A stretch of 12,694 nucleotides of DNA, taken from the NCBI GenBank assembly GCA_020846815.1, contig JADLDF010000294.1, positions 1 to 12,694 of the forward strand. Reading direction: 5' to 3'. The translations under genes and the position numbers were made by a program. The stretch comes from Gammaproteobacteria bacterium. Lineage in GTDB: Bacteria > Pseudomonadota > Gammaproteobacteria > Steroidobacterales > Steroidobacteraceae. Below are positions 1 through 8,271 of this stretch, one piece after another (positions within the stretch are counted from its first letter, which is position 1; each line of letters starts with the position of its first letter). The notes under the pieces were generated by a model. That model had not been told where the DNA came from. It searched no databases and was given only the letters and a program-made list of their open reading frames with translations.

Positions 1-411
1 CGGGAAGAGCTTTTCGCCCGCATGGTCTTCAACATCCTGGTCTCCAACGACGATGACCACCTGCGCAACCACGCCTTTCTTTTCGACCCGGTGGGTCAGG
101 GCTGGCGCCTGAGCCCGTTGTACGACGTGGTGCCGCGCCCGCAGGTCGCACAGGAGCGCATGCTTCATCTGGCCGTCGGCCCGCAGGGCAGGCTCGCCAC
201 GCTCGACAACGCGCTCGCCGCAGGCGGTCTATTCGGGCTGCTGCCATCGGATGCCGCCCGCATCATCGACCGCGTGGCACGCTCGGTGCGCAGCTGGCGC
301 CAGACCTTCGATGAGCTGCGTGTGCCCGAGCGTCTGTGTGGCCAGCTCGCATCCGCGTTTCGTCGGCCCGCCGACATCGGCATGAGAGTCGTGGAAAGGC
401 ATCTGACGTGA
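1..411 (+). CDS. HipA-family kinase, C-terminal part (5' truncated by window edge)
   Basis: The frame is open from base 1 to TGA at 409-411, giving 136 visible residues; the true start lies outside the window. The segment NDDDHLRNH matches the HipA_C catalytic loop pattern NxDxHxxN, and SPLYDVVP, about 25 residues later, matches the conserved LYD metal-binding segment of HipA-like kinases. Known HipA proteins are serine/threonine kinases, often toxins that phosphorylate glutamyl-tRNA synthetase and are paired with a HipB-type HTH antitoxin encoded upstream. No antitoxin gene can be seen here because the upstream side is missing, so toxin activity is not claimed. It converges on the DUF4349 gene with a 128-base gap. 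The family call is firm; the role in the cell is inference. Confidence 0.85.
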   Translation, partial: REELFARMVFNILVSNDDDHLRNHAFLFDPVGQGWRLSPLYDVVPRPQVAQERMLHLAVGPQGRLATLDNALAAGGLFGLLPSDAARIIDRVARSVRSWRQTFDELRVPERLCGQLASAFRRPADIGMRVVERHLT

Positions 412-539
412 TCCGTGCCGCAGGGAGTTGCACGCGGCAGCTACCATGACGAAACGGGACTTGCTGGTGAGCCAGCCGGCGTAGACGGGCGGGAGTCGAC
501 GGTATGGATGCTGCTGTTGGATCAGCACGGCATACAAGT
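412..539. other. Convergent intergenic gap, no clear terminator
   Basis: This gap separates two converging genes. It holds a 6-bp inverted repeat, TGCCGC/GCGGCA (416-421 and 434-439, 12-base loop), and a short GCTGG-TGAG-CCAGC hairpin near 470. Neither is followed by a T tract on either strand, so I do not call an intrinsic terminator. No credible gene is seen. Confidence 0.4.
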
Positions 540-1505
540 CTACGAGTCAGGACTCCGAAGTTTGCCGGCGCGCCGCCGCCACATCCGGCGCAGCAGCCAG
601 AACGCCGGCAGCACGATCAGCAGCCAGGGCAGCGCCACCGCGACGAAGCGGATCGCCGCGGCGAAGCTCAGCGACACGGTGGCGAGGAAGTCGCGCAGTG
701 CCTGCAGGGTCGGATCGGCGGTGCGGTCGTCGACGAACAGGCCGCGTGACTGGTAGGCGATCGTGAGGTCGGACATCGCGATGCGCTTGCGCATGACGTT
801 GAGCTCGCTGCTGCGCGCGTCGATCTCGCCCTGCACGCGCGCGAGCTCGCGTTCCACCTCGAGCAGATCGGCGAGCTTGCCCTGATGGCGGGTCAGCAGC
901 TCGGTCAGCCGTTCGCGCAGCCGGGTCTGCGCGCGCAGTGTGGCTTCGGTGTCGATGACCTGGCGCGTCAGGTCTTCCGAGCCGATGCTGTTGCCGACCA
1001 CGCGGCCATCGAGCTTCGTGGCATCTGCCGCGACCGCGGCGCGAAAGCCCTGCAGCCACTGCGGCTCGCCGCGCAGCTGCAGTTGCGCGCTGACGCGGTC
1101 GTCGCCCGCGGCATGGGAGGAGCTGCCGAGCAGCTGGCAGCGCGCCGGTCCGGCGGCGAGGCAGGCCTGCAGGTGGGCGTCGCGCGCCGCGATGACCTGC
1201 GCCGCGGGCAGCTCGAGACTCATGGAATAGGAATAGGCGATCAGGTTCGCCGCGCCTTCGGTCGGCGAGACCGCTGCCGCGGCTGCGCCCAGGGGCGGCG
1301 GAGGCGCCGGCGCGGGTGCAGAGGCCACCGCGACCAGCGCCGCGCTGCCGGCATCGGCTTGCGGCAGGCCCGCATCCGAAGCTGCGCGGGATTCCAGCGT
1401 CGCCATGCCACCAGGCCCCGCCGGGACCGCAGACTCCCGCGAGCCGCAGGCCGCCAGCACCATCAGCGGCAGAAAAGCCAGGCGTCGCAGCATTGCGGTC
1501 CTCAT
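540..1505 (-). CDS. DUF4349 domain lipoprotein with C-terminal membrane segment
   Basis: The product has 321 residues. It starts with a basic, hydrophobic lipoprotein signal ending in the lipobox LAAC (Cys20, followed by Gly-Ser), then a Pro/Ala-rich linker to about residue 75. A globular part follows (YSYSMSLELPAAQV onward), then a likely coiled coil at roughly 183-240, rich in Arg/Glu/Leu heptads. One transmembrane helix lies at about 285-305, with a basic tail of several Arg and Lys. This order (lipoprotein or signal, beta-rich part, coiled coil, C-terminal helix) is typical of DUF4349 proteins, whose function is not established. The ATG overlaps the stop of the upstream helix-hairpin-helix gene by four bases (ATGA), so it is probably translationally coupled. 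It is the last gene of the minus-strand series. Having both a lipid anchor and a C-terminal helix is unusual. Confidence 0.85.
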   Translation of the reverse strand: MRTAMLRRLAFLPLMVLAACGSRESAVPAGPGGMATLESRAASDAGLPQADAGSAALVAVASAPAPAPPPPLGAAAAAVSPTEGAANLIAYSYSMSLELPAAQVIAARDAHLQACLAAGPARCQLLGSSSHAAGDDRVSAQLQLRGEPQWLQGFRAAVAADATKLDGRVVGNSIGSEDLTRQVIDTEATLRAQTRLRERLTELLTRHQGKLADLLEVERELARVQGEIDARSSELNVMRKRIAMSDLTIAYQSRGLFVDDRTADPTLQALRDFLATVSLSFAAAIRFVAVALPWLLIVLPAFWLLRRMWRRRAGKLRSPDS

Positions 1506-1792
1506 TCGATCATCCCCCGGCCAGCCCGGCGTTGCGCCCCGGGCGCGCGGCGCGACCGTGATGCGCCCTTCACAACGGCAATGGCAGCGGCTATCGCGGC
1601 TCGCGCCTGCGGGCTGTTGCGCCAGCAGGTCGAGCCGACCAGGGCCGCCGCGCCCTGGACCATGCGGTCCACGTCGCCTCTGACGAGATCGGTGAGGCTC
1701 GAGTAGCCGAGCTGCTCGAGTCTCCTGTTCACGGTGGGACCCACGCCTTTGGCTGCGAGCAGCAACTGGCGGTCGGATTCCGAAAATGGCAC
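1502..1792 (-). CDS. Small helix-hairpin-helix protein
   Basis: The product has 96 residues and starts at GTG (1790-1792), two bases after the SPOR gene's stop. A GGAGA ribosome binding site inside the end of the SPOR gene supports this start. The segment LLAAKGVGPTVNRRLEQLG (about residues 11-29) is a helix-hairpin-helix with the GxGP turn, and SSLTDLVRGDVDRM follows as a second helical unit. The conserved-looking segment GSTCWRNSPQARAAIAAAI comes next. This resembles the small HhH proteins grouped with the pathogenicity-locus/Cdd1 family, which have no firm function; HhH modules usually bind DNA without sequence specificity. The last 25 residues are an Arg-rich tail that may add nucleic-acid contacts. 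It overlaps the DUF4349 gene by four bases. The fold call is good; the role is unknown. Confidence 0.8.
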   Translation of the reverse strand: MPFSESDRQLLLAAKGVGPTVNRRLEQLGYSSLTDLVRGDVDRMVQGAAALVGSTCWRNSPQARAAIAAAIAVVKGASRSRRAPGAQRRAGRGMIE

Positions 1793-1794
1793 GG

Positions 1795-2391
1795 TCAGTC
1801 TCCGACGCGGATCACCAGCGCATCGAGCTCGGCGTCGCGCAGCCGGGTGCGCAGACGGTTGATCTCGTCGAGATCGTTCAGCGGACCGATGCGCACGCGG
1901 TGCCAGACGTCGGCGTCGACCGAGACGCGCTGCACGTTGGCGGCGATGCCCTGCAGGCCGAGCTGCTTCTTGATGCGCTCGGCATCTTCGAGGCGCCGGT
2001 ACGAGCCGGCCTGCAGCACGTAGACGCCGGGGCGTTCGATCGGCGAGGTCGGGATGTCGCGCTTGACCTCGCGTTCCTTCTCCGGGACGACGACCTCGAA
2101 CTTCGGCAGCATTTCGTAGAAGTCGTAGGAGGCCGGCGCTTCGGCCGCGGCGCTGCCTTCTTCGGCGGTCGCGCCGTCCTGGTCGGGCGGCAGCCGGCGC
2201 GGCTCGGGGCGCAGCGTCTCTGCGTCGCGGGTCGCGCGGTCGAGCGCGTTGCGCTGGTAGACGAACAGCGCCAGCGCGACGATTAGGCCGATCGCGAGCC
2301 CGGTCGCAAATTCCTTCCAGCGGCCGAGATCGAAGCCGGCCCCCGAGTGGCGGTTGCGCTTGTAGTCGCGGGAAATCGGGCGGCTGCTCAC
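1795..2391 (-). CDS. SPOR-domain inner-membrane protein (FtsN-like)
   Basis: The product has 198 residues from a GTG start at 2389-2391, which overlaps the end of argS (ATG-TGA junction). The frame stays open far upstream inside argS, but the basic start SSRPISRDYKRNRH before the membrane helix fixes the real N-terminus. A short cytoplasmic part is followed by one transmembrane helix at about 28-45, a charged linker, the segment YDFYEMLPKFEVVVPE, and a C-terminal SPOR domain at about 120-198 (starting GVYVLQAGSYRRLEDAERI). SPOR domains bind septal peptidoglycan stripped of stem peptides, and this topology is that of FtsN-like division proteins. A SPOR gene directly after argS is known in pseudomonads. 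I would not call it ftsN itself without comparison to a second SPOR protein in the genome. Confidence 0.9.
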   Translation of the reverse strand: MSSRPISRDYKRNRHSGAGFDLGRWKEFATGLAIGLIVALALFVYQRNALDRATRDAETLRPEPRRLPPDQDGATAEEGSAAAEAPASYDFYEMLPKFEVVVPEKEREVKRDIPTSPIERPGVYVLQAGSYRRLEDAERIKKQLGLQGIAANVQRVSVDADVWHRVRIGPLNDLDEINRLRTRLRDAELDALVIRVGD

Positions 2392-4160
2392 ATGCTCTCC
2401 GGCGCCGACACGCCGAGCAGCGCGAGGCCGTTGCGCAGCGCCTGCTGCACGCCGGTCAGCAGATAGAGCCGGGCATGGCGCGGCTCGTCCTCGGGCACGA
2501 GCACGCGCTCGGCGTTGTAGAAGGTGTGCAGCGTGTTGGCGAACTCGCGCAGATAGTGCACCAGCGCATGCGGCGCGCGGTTCGCCGCGGCCGAGACCAC
2601 GACCTCGGGATACTTCGACAGTGCGGCGAGCATCGCCTGCGCGTGCTCGCCGGAGAGCAGCTCGTTGCCGTGCGCCAACACGATCTCGCGCGCCTTGGCC
2701 GCGTCCCAGGCGAAGCCGCGCGCGGCGGCCTCCTTCATGACGCTGGCGACGCGCGCGTGCGCGTACTGGATGTAGAACACCGGGTTCTCGTTCGACTTCG
2801 ACTTGGCGAGCTCGAGGTCGAAGTCCAGCGGCTGGTCGTTGCTGCGCATCAGATAGAACAGCCGGCAGGCGTCGTTGCCGACCTCCTCGCGCAGCTGGCG
2901 CAGCGTCACGAAGGTCGCCTCGCGCTTGCCCATGGAGAGCTTGATGCCGTTGCGGTACAGCGCGACGAGCTGGATCAGGCAGGCCTCGAGACATTCGGCC
3001 GGATGACCGAAGGCCTGCAGGCCGCCGCGCACGCGTGCCACGTAGCCGTGATGATCGGCGCCGAGCACGTCGATCAGGGTGTCGAAGCCGCGCTCGCGCT
3101 TGTCGAGGTGGTAGGCGATGTCGGCGGCGAAGTAGGTCTTGACGCCGTTCTCGCGGATCACGACGCGGTCCTCGTCGTCGCCGAACTCGGTGGCGCGGAA
3201 CCAGGTGGCGCCGTCCTTGACGTACAGCCGGCCCTGCGCGCGCAGCCGCTCGAGCGCGCGGTCGATCGCGCCGCTGTCGGCGAAGTCCTTTTCCGAGATC
3301 CAGACGTCGAAGTGCACGCCGAGCCCGTCGAGGTCGTCGCGGATGTCGGCGAGCATCGCGTCGCGGCCGAAGACGCTCAGCTCCTGCCAGGCGGCGGCAC
3401 CGAGCAGTGCTCGGGCGCGGGCGATCATCGCATCGACGTACTGGTCCTTGTCGCCTGCAGGCGCATCCGGAGGCAGGTCCGCGAGCACCGCGGCAGCGGG
3501 CCGGCGCAGCGCCTCGCCGACGCGCGCGCGCAGCGCCGCGGCGACCGGCAGCACGTAGTCGCCGCGGTAGCCGTTCGCCGGGAAGGGCAGGGTCTCGCCG
3601 CAGGCCTCGAGGTAGCGCAGCCAGAGGCTGACGGCGAGGATGTCCATCTGCCGCCCGGCATCGTTGACGTAGTACTCGCGGCCGACCGTGTGGCCCGCGG
3701 CCTCGAGGATGCGCGCAAGCGCGTCGCCGTAGGCGGCCTGGCGGCCATGGCCGACGTGCATCGGGCCCGTGGGATTGGCCGAGACGAACTCGACCAGCAC
3801 GCGATGCGGCCGCGGCAGCGTCGCGCGGCCCCACTGGTCACCCTGCTCGTGTACGCGCACGAGCTCCTTCAGGTAGAGATCCTTCGCGAGCCGGAAGTTG
3901 ATGAAGCCCGCGCCCGCGACCTCGGCCTTTTCGATGAGCTCGCTCGCCGGCAGTGCCGCGACGATCGCCTGCGCGAGCTCGCGCGGATTGCGCCTGGCAT
4001 GCTTCGCCAGGCGCATTGCGACGTTGGAGGCGAAATCACCATGTGCGGGATCGCGGGTGCGCTCGAGGCTCACCCATTCGGGATCGACGGGCGAGGGCAC
4101 GAGGCTGCCCTCGAGTTTCTGCAACGCCGCGGTCAGCAGGCGCGCGAGCTCGGTTTTCAC
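2388..4160 (-). CDS. argS: Arginyl-tRNA synthetase
   Basis: The product has 590 residues (E. coli ArgS has 577) and charges tRNA-Arg with arginine using ATP. The N-terminal add-1 domain is followed by the class I signature FVSANPTGPMHVGHG, with HVGH at about 135-138. The second signature is KLSMGKR at about 407-413, a degenerate KMSKS loop as usual in ArgRS. The C-terminal DALR anticodon-binding domain contains SNENPVFYIQYAHAR, and the protein ends in the typical GLALLGVSAP. The GTG start (4158-4160) has no strong ribosome binding site, but the following KTELARLL fits the family's N-terminus. The end overlaps the SPOR gene start, so the two are probably coupled. A 111-base gap containing a long palindrome separates it from priA. 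Confidence 0.97.
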   Translation of the reverse strand: MKTELARLLTAALQKLEGSLVPSPVDPEWVSLERTRDPAHGDFASNVAMRLAKHARRNPRELAQAIVAALPASELIEKAEVAGAGFINFRLAKDLYLKELVRVHEQGDQWGRATLPRPHRVLVEFVSANPTGPMHVGHGRQAAYGDALARILEAAGHTVGREYYVNDAGRQMDILAVSLWLRYLEACGETLPFPANGYRGDYVLPVAAALRARVGEALRRPAAAVLADLPPDAPAGDKDQYVDAMIARARALLGAAAWQELSVFGRDAMLADIRDDLDGLGVHFDVWISEKDFADSGAIDRALERLRAQGRLYVKDGATWFRATEFGDDEDRVVIRENGVKTYFAADIAYHLDKRERGFDTLIDVLGADHHGYVARVRGGLQAFGHPAECLEACLIQLVALYRNGIKLSMGKREATFVTLRQLREEVGNDACRLFYLMRSNDQPLDFDLELAKSKSNENPVFYIQYAHARVASVMKEAAARGFAWDAAKAREIVLAHGNELLSGEHAQAMLAALSKYPEVVVSAAANRAPHALVHYLREFANTLHTFYNAERVLVPEDEPRHARLYLLTGVQQALRNGLALLGVSAPESM

Positions 4161-4194
4161 GGGATCGGGAGACCAGGGGCTTCGAAGGGAGGGA

Positions 4195-4200
4195 ATTCTA
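4195..4200 (-). promoter_or_regulatory. Possible -10 element of argS
   Basis: On the minus strand this reads TAGAAT, five of six matches to TATAAT, and lies about 35 bases before the argS GTG. The expected -35 zone falls inside the palindrome (TTATCT around 4217-4222), which is a poor match to TTGACA. If the promoter is real, a factor bound at the palindrome would control it directly. This is inference from one hexamer. Confidence 0.3.
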
Positions 4201-4205
4201 GCCGG

Positions 4206-4271
4206 AGAAGGAAAATAGATAAGAAAATAGATCGGATTTAAATCCGATCTATTTTCTTATCTATTTTCCTT

Positions 4272-4273
<2 letters not shown>
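4206..4273. repeat. Perfect 68-bp palindrome between priA and argS
   Basis: Bases 4206-4239 are the exact reverse complement of 4240-4273: 34-bp arms, no spacer, no mismatch. The arms are about 26% GC in a window that is otherwise strongly GC-rich. Each arm contains a near-tandem 12-base repeat (GAAAATAGATAA then GAAAATAGATCG, at 4211-4222 and 4223-4234). The centre is GGATTTAAATCC. The right end covers two bases of the priA stop codon (4272-4274). No T tract continues past it, so it is not a standard intrinsic terminator. It may be a protein-binding site, a processed mRNA hairpin, a dispersed palindromic element, or an assembly artefact. Confidence 0.95.
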
Positions 4274-6503
<2,230 letters not shown>

Positions 6504-6835
6504 CGCTGGCCCTTTCGAGGGTCGCGAGGCCTGTCGCCGATTGTCCACAGAGTTTGTGGATAACTCTGTGGAAAGCGGGCCTTGCAAGTCACGAAACGCG
6601 GGTAAAAAGGGCCTTTCGCATCAGCTTGATCAAGAAATGACCAGAACGGAAAAAATTCTTCTGAATCAATGCTTTGAGCATTCACCAACGCCCGCCGCAG
6701 TACCTTTATGACAAACACGTGACGCCGATTCTACGCGAATGTGTGCAAGTGCCTGATTTAGGGGCGCGAAGGAAAAAGGAAGCGGTGGCGGAGCGCGGGC
6801 GTCAACGGGGCGGAGGCGCCTGCGTTGTGGACGGC
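6504..6835. other. Divergent intergenic region between priA and the sigma gene
   Basis: This 332-base gap separates divergent genes and is clearly less GC-rich than its flanks between about 6590 and 6730. It contains the DnaA-box hairpin at 6541-6575, a perfect 10-bp palindrome CTTGATCAAG at 6625-6634, and a small stem AATGCT-TTG-AGCATT at 6668-6682. Frames run through it on both strands but show no conserved motif or convincing ribosome binding site, so no gene is called here. Confidence 0.6.
6541..6575. promoter_or_regulatory. Cluster of DnaA-box-like sequences forming an 11-bp hairpin
   Basis: The minus strand of 6555-6563 reads TTATCCACA, a perfect DnaA box. TTGTCCACA at 6541-6549 (plus strand) and CTTTCCACA at 6567-6575 (minus strand) each differ by one base from TTWTNCACA. 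The flanking copies also form an inverted repeat with 11-bp arms (6544-6554 and 6562-6572, TCCACAGAGTT/AACTCTGTGGA) around a 7-base loop. The cluster lies 38-72 bases upstream of the priA start. The sequence matches are seen directly; DnaA binding and any effect on priA are inference. Confidence 0.6.
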
Positions 6836-7465
6836 ATGACCGCCCTTGCTGCTACGCTCCCGGCCGTTTATAGCACGCCCGCCGCCCTGCGCGGCCCCGG
6901 GAAATTGGCCGCGACCGACCCGACATCTCGCGCTCTCGATGCGTTCCTGACCTCGATCGAGCGCAAGGCATTCAAGATCGCTCGGCTCGCGCTGCGGCAC
7001 GACGACGACGCGCTCGACGCCGTCCAGGATGCGATGCTGGCCCTGGTCACGACCTATGCGCGGCGCCCAAGCGAGGAGTGGAAGCCGCTGTTCTACCGGA
7101 TCCTCGAGAACAAGATCCGCGACCTGCAGCGGCGCCGCACGGTGCGCGGCCGGATCATGGCCTGGCTGCCCGTCGCGGCCTCGGCCGATGACGACGACGA
7201 GCTCTGGGATCCGCTCGCGCAGGCCGCCAGCGCGGAACCGCCGCCGACGCTCAGGCTCGAGCTCGATCAGGCCATCGGCGCACTCGAACAGGCCATAGCG
7301 GCGCTGCCCTCGCGCCAGCGGCAGGCCTTCCTGCTGCGCAACTTCGAGGGCCTGGACGTCGCCGCGACGGCGACCGCGATGGGTTGCAGCGAAGGCAGCG
7401 TCAAGACCCATTATTTCCGCGCGCTGCAGGCGCTGCGCGCGCAGCTCGGAGACTTCTGGACATGA
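6836..7465 (+). CDS. Sigma-70 family (ECF-like) RNA polymerase sigma factor
   Basis: From ATG 6836 the product has 209 residues. Region 2 covers about 33-105 (ALDAFLTSIERKAFKIA, DDALDAVQDAMLALV, EWKPLFYRILENKIRDL). An acidic linker (ADDDDELWDPLAQ) follows. Region 4 lies at about 150-205, with ALPSRQRQAFLLRNFEGLD and the helix-turn-helix AATATAMGCSEGSVKTHYF. The start is uncertain: a promoter-like pair lies at 6846-6874, inside this reading frame, and a TTG at 6905 would give a 186-residue protein beginning AATDPTSRALDAF, which looks like the usual family start. The stop overlaps the next gene's ATG (ATGA). It resembles the sigma factors that xanthomonads carry beside DUF3619 and DUF3106 genes; its regulon is unknown. 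Confidence 0.9.
   Translation: MTALAATLPAVYSTPAALRGPGKLAATDPTSRALDAFLTSIERKAFKIARLALRHDDDALDAVQDAMLALVTTYARRPSEEWKPLFYRILENKIRDLQRRRTVRGRIMAWLPVAASADDDDELWDPLAQAASAEPPPTLRLELDQAIGALEQAIAALPSRQRQAFLLRNFEGLDVAATATAMGCSEGSVKTHYFRALQALRAQLGDFWT
6846..6874 (+). promoter_or_regulatory. Candidate promoter of the sigma-factor cassette
   Basis: TTGCTG (6846-6851) and TATAGC (6869-6874) are spaced by 17 bases. The -35 matches TTGACA at three positions and the -10 matches TATAAT at four. It would start transcription near 6881, leaving about 24 bases before the TTG at 6905 and excluding the ATG at 6836. This is weak evidence from spacing and partial consensus. Confidence 0.35.
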
Positions 7466-7893
7466 GCGCGCCGATCCCCGATCCCGAAGACACACGCAGC
7501 GGGTTCGAGCGCCGCACGCAGGCGGTGCTCGAGGAGAGCGTCGCCCGGCTCGACGGCCACACGCGTTCGCGCCTGAACCAGGCGCGCCGCCGTGCGCTCG
7601 AAGCGCATGCGGCGCGTGCGCACTCGCCGTTCGCGCGTCTGTTCGGCGACCGCGGCCTGTTCGCCCCCGCGGGCGCGCTCGCCGCGGTCGGTGTGCTCGC
7701 GGTGCTGCTGTGGACCGTTCGTCCCGGCGGCGATGCACCGCCGTTCGCACTGCCGAGCGGCGACGGCACGACCGCGATCGAGGATCTCGAGCTGCTCGCG
7801 GACCACGACGCGCTCGAGCTGGCGCGCGGCGGCGAGCTCGAGTTCTACGAGTGGGCGCTGGTCGAGGCCGATGTCGAGGCCGCGGGCACGTGA
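7462..7893 (+). CDS. DUF3619-like membrane protein, candidate anti-sigma factor
   Basis: The product has 143 residues. The ATG overlaps the sigma factor stop by four bases, with a GGAG ribosome binding site about ten bases upstream. The N-terminal part (about 1-60) is helical and carries SVARLDGHTRSRLNQARRRALE, the pattern of DUF3619 proteins. One transmembrane helix lies at about 66-86. The C-terminal part is acidic (IEDLELLADHDALE, ELEFYEWALVEAD) and should be periplasmic if the N-terminus is cytoplasmic. A short cytoplasmic helical domain plus one membrane span, coupled to a sigma factor, is the usual layout of an anti-sigma factor. No ZAS zinc motif (HxxxCxxC) is present, so the anti-sigma role is inference from context. 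Confidence 0.8.
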   Translation: MSAPIPDPEDTRSGFERRTQAVLEESVARLDGHTRSRLNQARRRALEAHAARAHSPFARLFGDRGLFAPAGALAAVGVLAVLLWTVRPGGDAPPFALPSGDGTTAIEDLELLADHDALELARGGELEFYEWALVEADVEAAGT

Positions 7894-8234
7894 GCCGCGG
7901 GCGCGCAGCCCTGGCCGGCGCGGCCCTGATCATCGCGACGGCGACCGCGGCTGCGCTGCCGGCGCGTGCAGCGCCGCCGGTGTCGCCGGCGCCGGCGCCG
8001 CCTGCACAGCAGCCGGCGTCACCGGCCCAGGCCCCGGCGCCGGCGGCACCCCCGAAGACGCCGTCCGCTCCGCCACCGGCAACCGACGACGCGGCAGTCG
8101 ACGACGATCTGCTCGAGTTCATCGGCAGCCTCGGCGACGACGCGGACGGCGGCGACTGGCTCGACTTCCTTGTCAGCACCGACGTCGACGAGGCTGCGAA
8201 GCCGCGGGCCGGAGTGCGGCCCCGTGGCCGCTGA
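7890..8234 (+). CDS. Secreted Pro/Ala-rich protein with acidic C-terminal module
   Basis: The product has 114 residues from GTG 7890, which overlaps the upstream stop (GTGA). Residues 1-27 look like a Sec signal peptide (SRGRAALAGAALIIATATAA, cleavage near ARA-AP). Residues 28-65 are a low-complexity Pro/Ala linker. Residues 66-101 are strongly acidic with spaced hydrophobics (DDDLLEFIGSLGDD, GDWLDFLVSTDVDE). I do not recognise a named domain, but a short protein of this kind between the anti-sigma-like gene and the DUF3106 gene fits the xanthomonad cassette as I recall it. It is probably periplasmic, and the acidic tail may be a binding motif for another cassette product. Function is unknown. 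Confidence 0.7.
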   Translation: MSRGRAALAGAALIIATATAAALPARAAPPVSPAPAPPAQQPASPAQAPAPAAPPKTPSAPPPATDDAAVDDDLLEFIGSLGDDADGGDWLDFLVSTDVDEAAKPRAGVRPRGR

Positions 8235-8271
8235 AGCGCTCAGGCAGGGGCACGTGGAACGGCACAGACTC

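Noticed and set aside
2392..3834. Very long minus-strand frame continuing upstream of the SPOR gene through argS
   Set aside because: It is Arg/Ala/Pro-rich and has no domain; argS motifs are in another frame. The SPOR protein starts at the GTG overlapping the argS stop.
2475..4241. Long plus-strand frame opposite argS
   Set aside because: A GC-rich antisense shadow: the strand opposite a confirmed synthetase, with low-complexity Val/Ala/Asp/Arg sequence.
6504..6835. Chromosomal replication origin
   Set aside because: There are only three DnaA-like boxes, no AT-rich unwinding tract of typical length, and no dnaA, dnaN, gidA or rpmH nearby.
6674..6835. Longer N-terminus of the sigma factor from ATG 6674
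   Set aside because: The added residues are basic low complexity unlike the family, and the upstream bases include a hairpin and no ribosome binding site.
7978..8082. GC-only repeats in the Pro/Ala linker as a DNA element
   Set aside because: They are explained by Pro and Ala codons in a secreted low-complexity linker.
6758..8179. Long minus-strand frame opposite the sigma cassette
   Set aside because: Antisense to three overlapping genes with recognisable features; the sequence is Arg/Ala/Gly low complexity.
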